From SLJN01 sp964505385 (lineage in GTDB: Bacteria; Bacteroidota; Rhodothermia; Balneolales; Natronogracilivirgulaceae), in contig CAZDIA010000041.1 of NCBI GenBank assembly GCA_964505385.1, forward strand, positions 1 through 21,640: 21,640 nt of DNA, read 5' to 3'. The notes under the pieces are model-generated. The model made no database searches, was not told the DNA's origin, and saw nothing but the letters and a program-made list of their open reading frames with translations. Position numbers and translations under genes: made by a program. This document shows, in pieces, positions 20,785 to 21,640 of the stretch (the first letter of the stretch is position 1; each line of letters opens with the position of its first letter).

Positions 20785-21640
20785 ATGACTTTTACCCAGC
20801 TCAGATATATTGTAACCCTTGCTGATGAAGGAAACTTTGCCCGCGCATCAAAAATCTGCCATGTAACACAACCCACACTCAGCATCCAGATACATAAGCT
20901 GGAAGAAGAGTTGGGGGTTGATTTATTCGACCGGAGCAAACAGCCGATTTTACCAACTCAGGTTGGTGAGTCGGTGATACAACAGGCCCGTCTGCTTTTA
21001 CACGAGGCTGACCGAATGCATGAACTGATTGCCAATGCAGAAACTTCACTAAGCGGTGAGCTGCGTCTTGGCGTGATACCGACATTGGCGCCCTATCTAT
21101 TGCCAAGATTTCTCCCCGGTTTTATTAAAGCTTATCCTGATGTCAATACATATGTGAAAGAATATACAACTGAGACCATCATACAAAAACTTCATCAGCA
21201 TAAACTTGATGTCGGTTTGATGGCAACTCCACTTAATGAGCCGGATCTTCATGAGCATCCGGTTTTTTATGAGGAACTGCTCGCGTACTTCAGTGAAAAT
21301 CATCCCTTCAAAAATAAAAACTATTTACTTGCGGAGGATCTTCATGCAAATGAGCTGCTGCTTATGGAGGAAGGCCACTGCATGCGTTCGCAGGTTCTCA
21401 ACCTCTGCAACTTGCAAACACAGGCCGAAGAAAGGCGGAATTTCAGTTACGAATCCGGCAATATCGAAACTCTGAAGTACCTGGTGGATGCAAGTCAGGG
21501 AATAACGATTATCCCGGAACTATCGGTGTCGGGGTTGAATGAAAAACAACTACAAAGTCAGGTGCGGAGTTTTAAAGGAAAAGCACCGGTGCGGCAAATC
21601 AGCCTGGTAACCTACCGACACTATTTTCATAAACAGAAGC
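20785..21640 (+). CDS. oxyR: OxyR-like peroxide-sensing LysR regulator (3' end cut by window)
   Basis: 285 residues are in the window and the frame is open to its right edge, so roughly 20-30 C-terminal residues are missing. The winged HTH is at 1-60: FTQLRYIVTLADEGNFARAS, then QPTLSIQIHKLEEELGVDLFDRS. The effector domain follows (LRLGVIPTLAPYLLPRFLP…). The redox pair of OxyR is present at exactly the E. coli numbering: Cys199 in EEGHCMRSQ and Cys208 in LNLC. A hydrogen-peroxide-responsive activator, with a disulfide as the switch, is therefore a strong prediction. Start ATG 20785-20787; the nearby ATG at 20775 is out of frame. A palindrome at 20700-20718 suggests autoregulation. No katG/ahpC-like gene is in view. 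Confidence 0.93.
   Translation, partial: MTFTQLRYIVTLADEGNFARASKICHVTQPTLSIQIHKLEEELGVDLFDRSKQPILPTQVGESVIQQARLLLHEADRMHELIANAETSLSGELRLGVIPTLAPYLLPRFLPGFIKAYPDVNTYVKEYTTETIIQKLHQHKLDVGLMATPLNEPDLHEHPVFYEELLAYFSENHPFKNKNYLLAEDLHANELLLMEEGHCMRSQVLNLCNLQTQAEERRNFSYESGNIETLKYLVDASQGITIIPELSVSGLNEKQLQSQVRSFKGKAPVRQISLVTYRHYFHKQK

Overview
The window looks like chromosomal DNA of a Gram-negative bacterium of the Bacteroidota/Balneolota kind; this placement is inferred from gene style, with no 16S or database search. The pointers are a ThrA-type aspartokinase-homoserine dehydrogenase fused to a met cluster, the folP-cdaA pair, lipoproteins with short signal peptides, few clear Shine-Dalgarno sequences, an OxyR of E. 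coli-like length, and intergenic degenerate repeats of a type common in that group. Nothing points to a phage, plasmid, insertion sequence or CRISPR array.

Layout. 1-1132: the tail of a Gfo/Idh/MocA dehydrogenase (+) converges on an SMP-30/gluconolactonase-like lipoprotein (-). 1241-8530 (-): a sulfur/aspartate-family operon. Read in the direction of transcription it is: a Cys-rich leader peptide with a transcription attenuator, a SAM-I riboswitch with its own terminator, a CoA-binding protein, metY, metX, a bifunctional thrA (overlapping metX), and an M20 amidohydrolase. 8572-10651 (-): fdxA, folP, cdaA. 10789-14040 (-): tig, clpP, clpX, preceded by tRNA-Leu(UAG). 14394-16224 (+): cutA and an OprO/P-like porin, with a repeat-rich spacer between them. 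16309-19103 (-): a REC-PAS-HisKA_3 kinase, a full NarL-type regulator and a receiver-only paralogue. 19625-21640 (+): a secreted cyclase-family lipoprotein and a 3'-truncated oxyR.

The most interesting object is the 8139-8530 leader (minus strand). An 18-codon ORF, MKLNLTRIEICSMCCCPN, with a run of three Cys codons ends right where a 10-bp antiterminator pairing begins. That pairing is mutually exclusive with an 11-bp, U-tailed terminator hairpin. About 36 nt after this terminator a canonical SAM-I aptamer starts, followed by a second terminator just before the first gene. Read literally, this is a tandem gate in which a ribosome senses Cys-tRNA supply and an RNA aptamer senses SAM, both acting on homocysteine/methionine synthesis, the threonine branch and two less obvious genes.

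Other points of note are a ClpP whose catalytic Asp is replaced by Asn, a receiver-only regulator beside its likely parent, a palindrome abutting the fdxA start codon, a palindrome upstream of oxyR, and four separate intergenic inverted-repeat elements.
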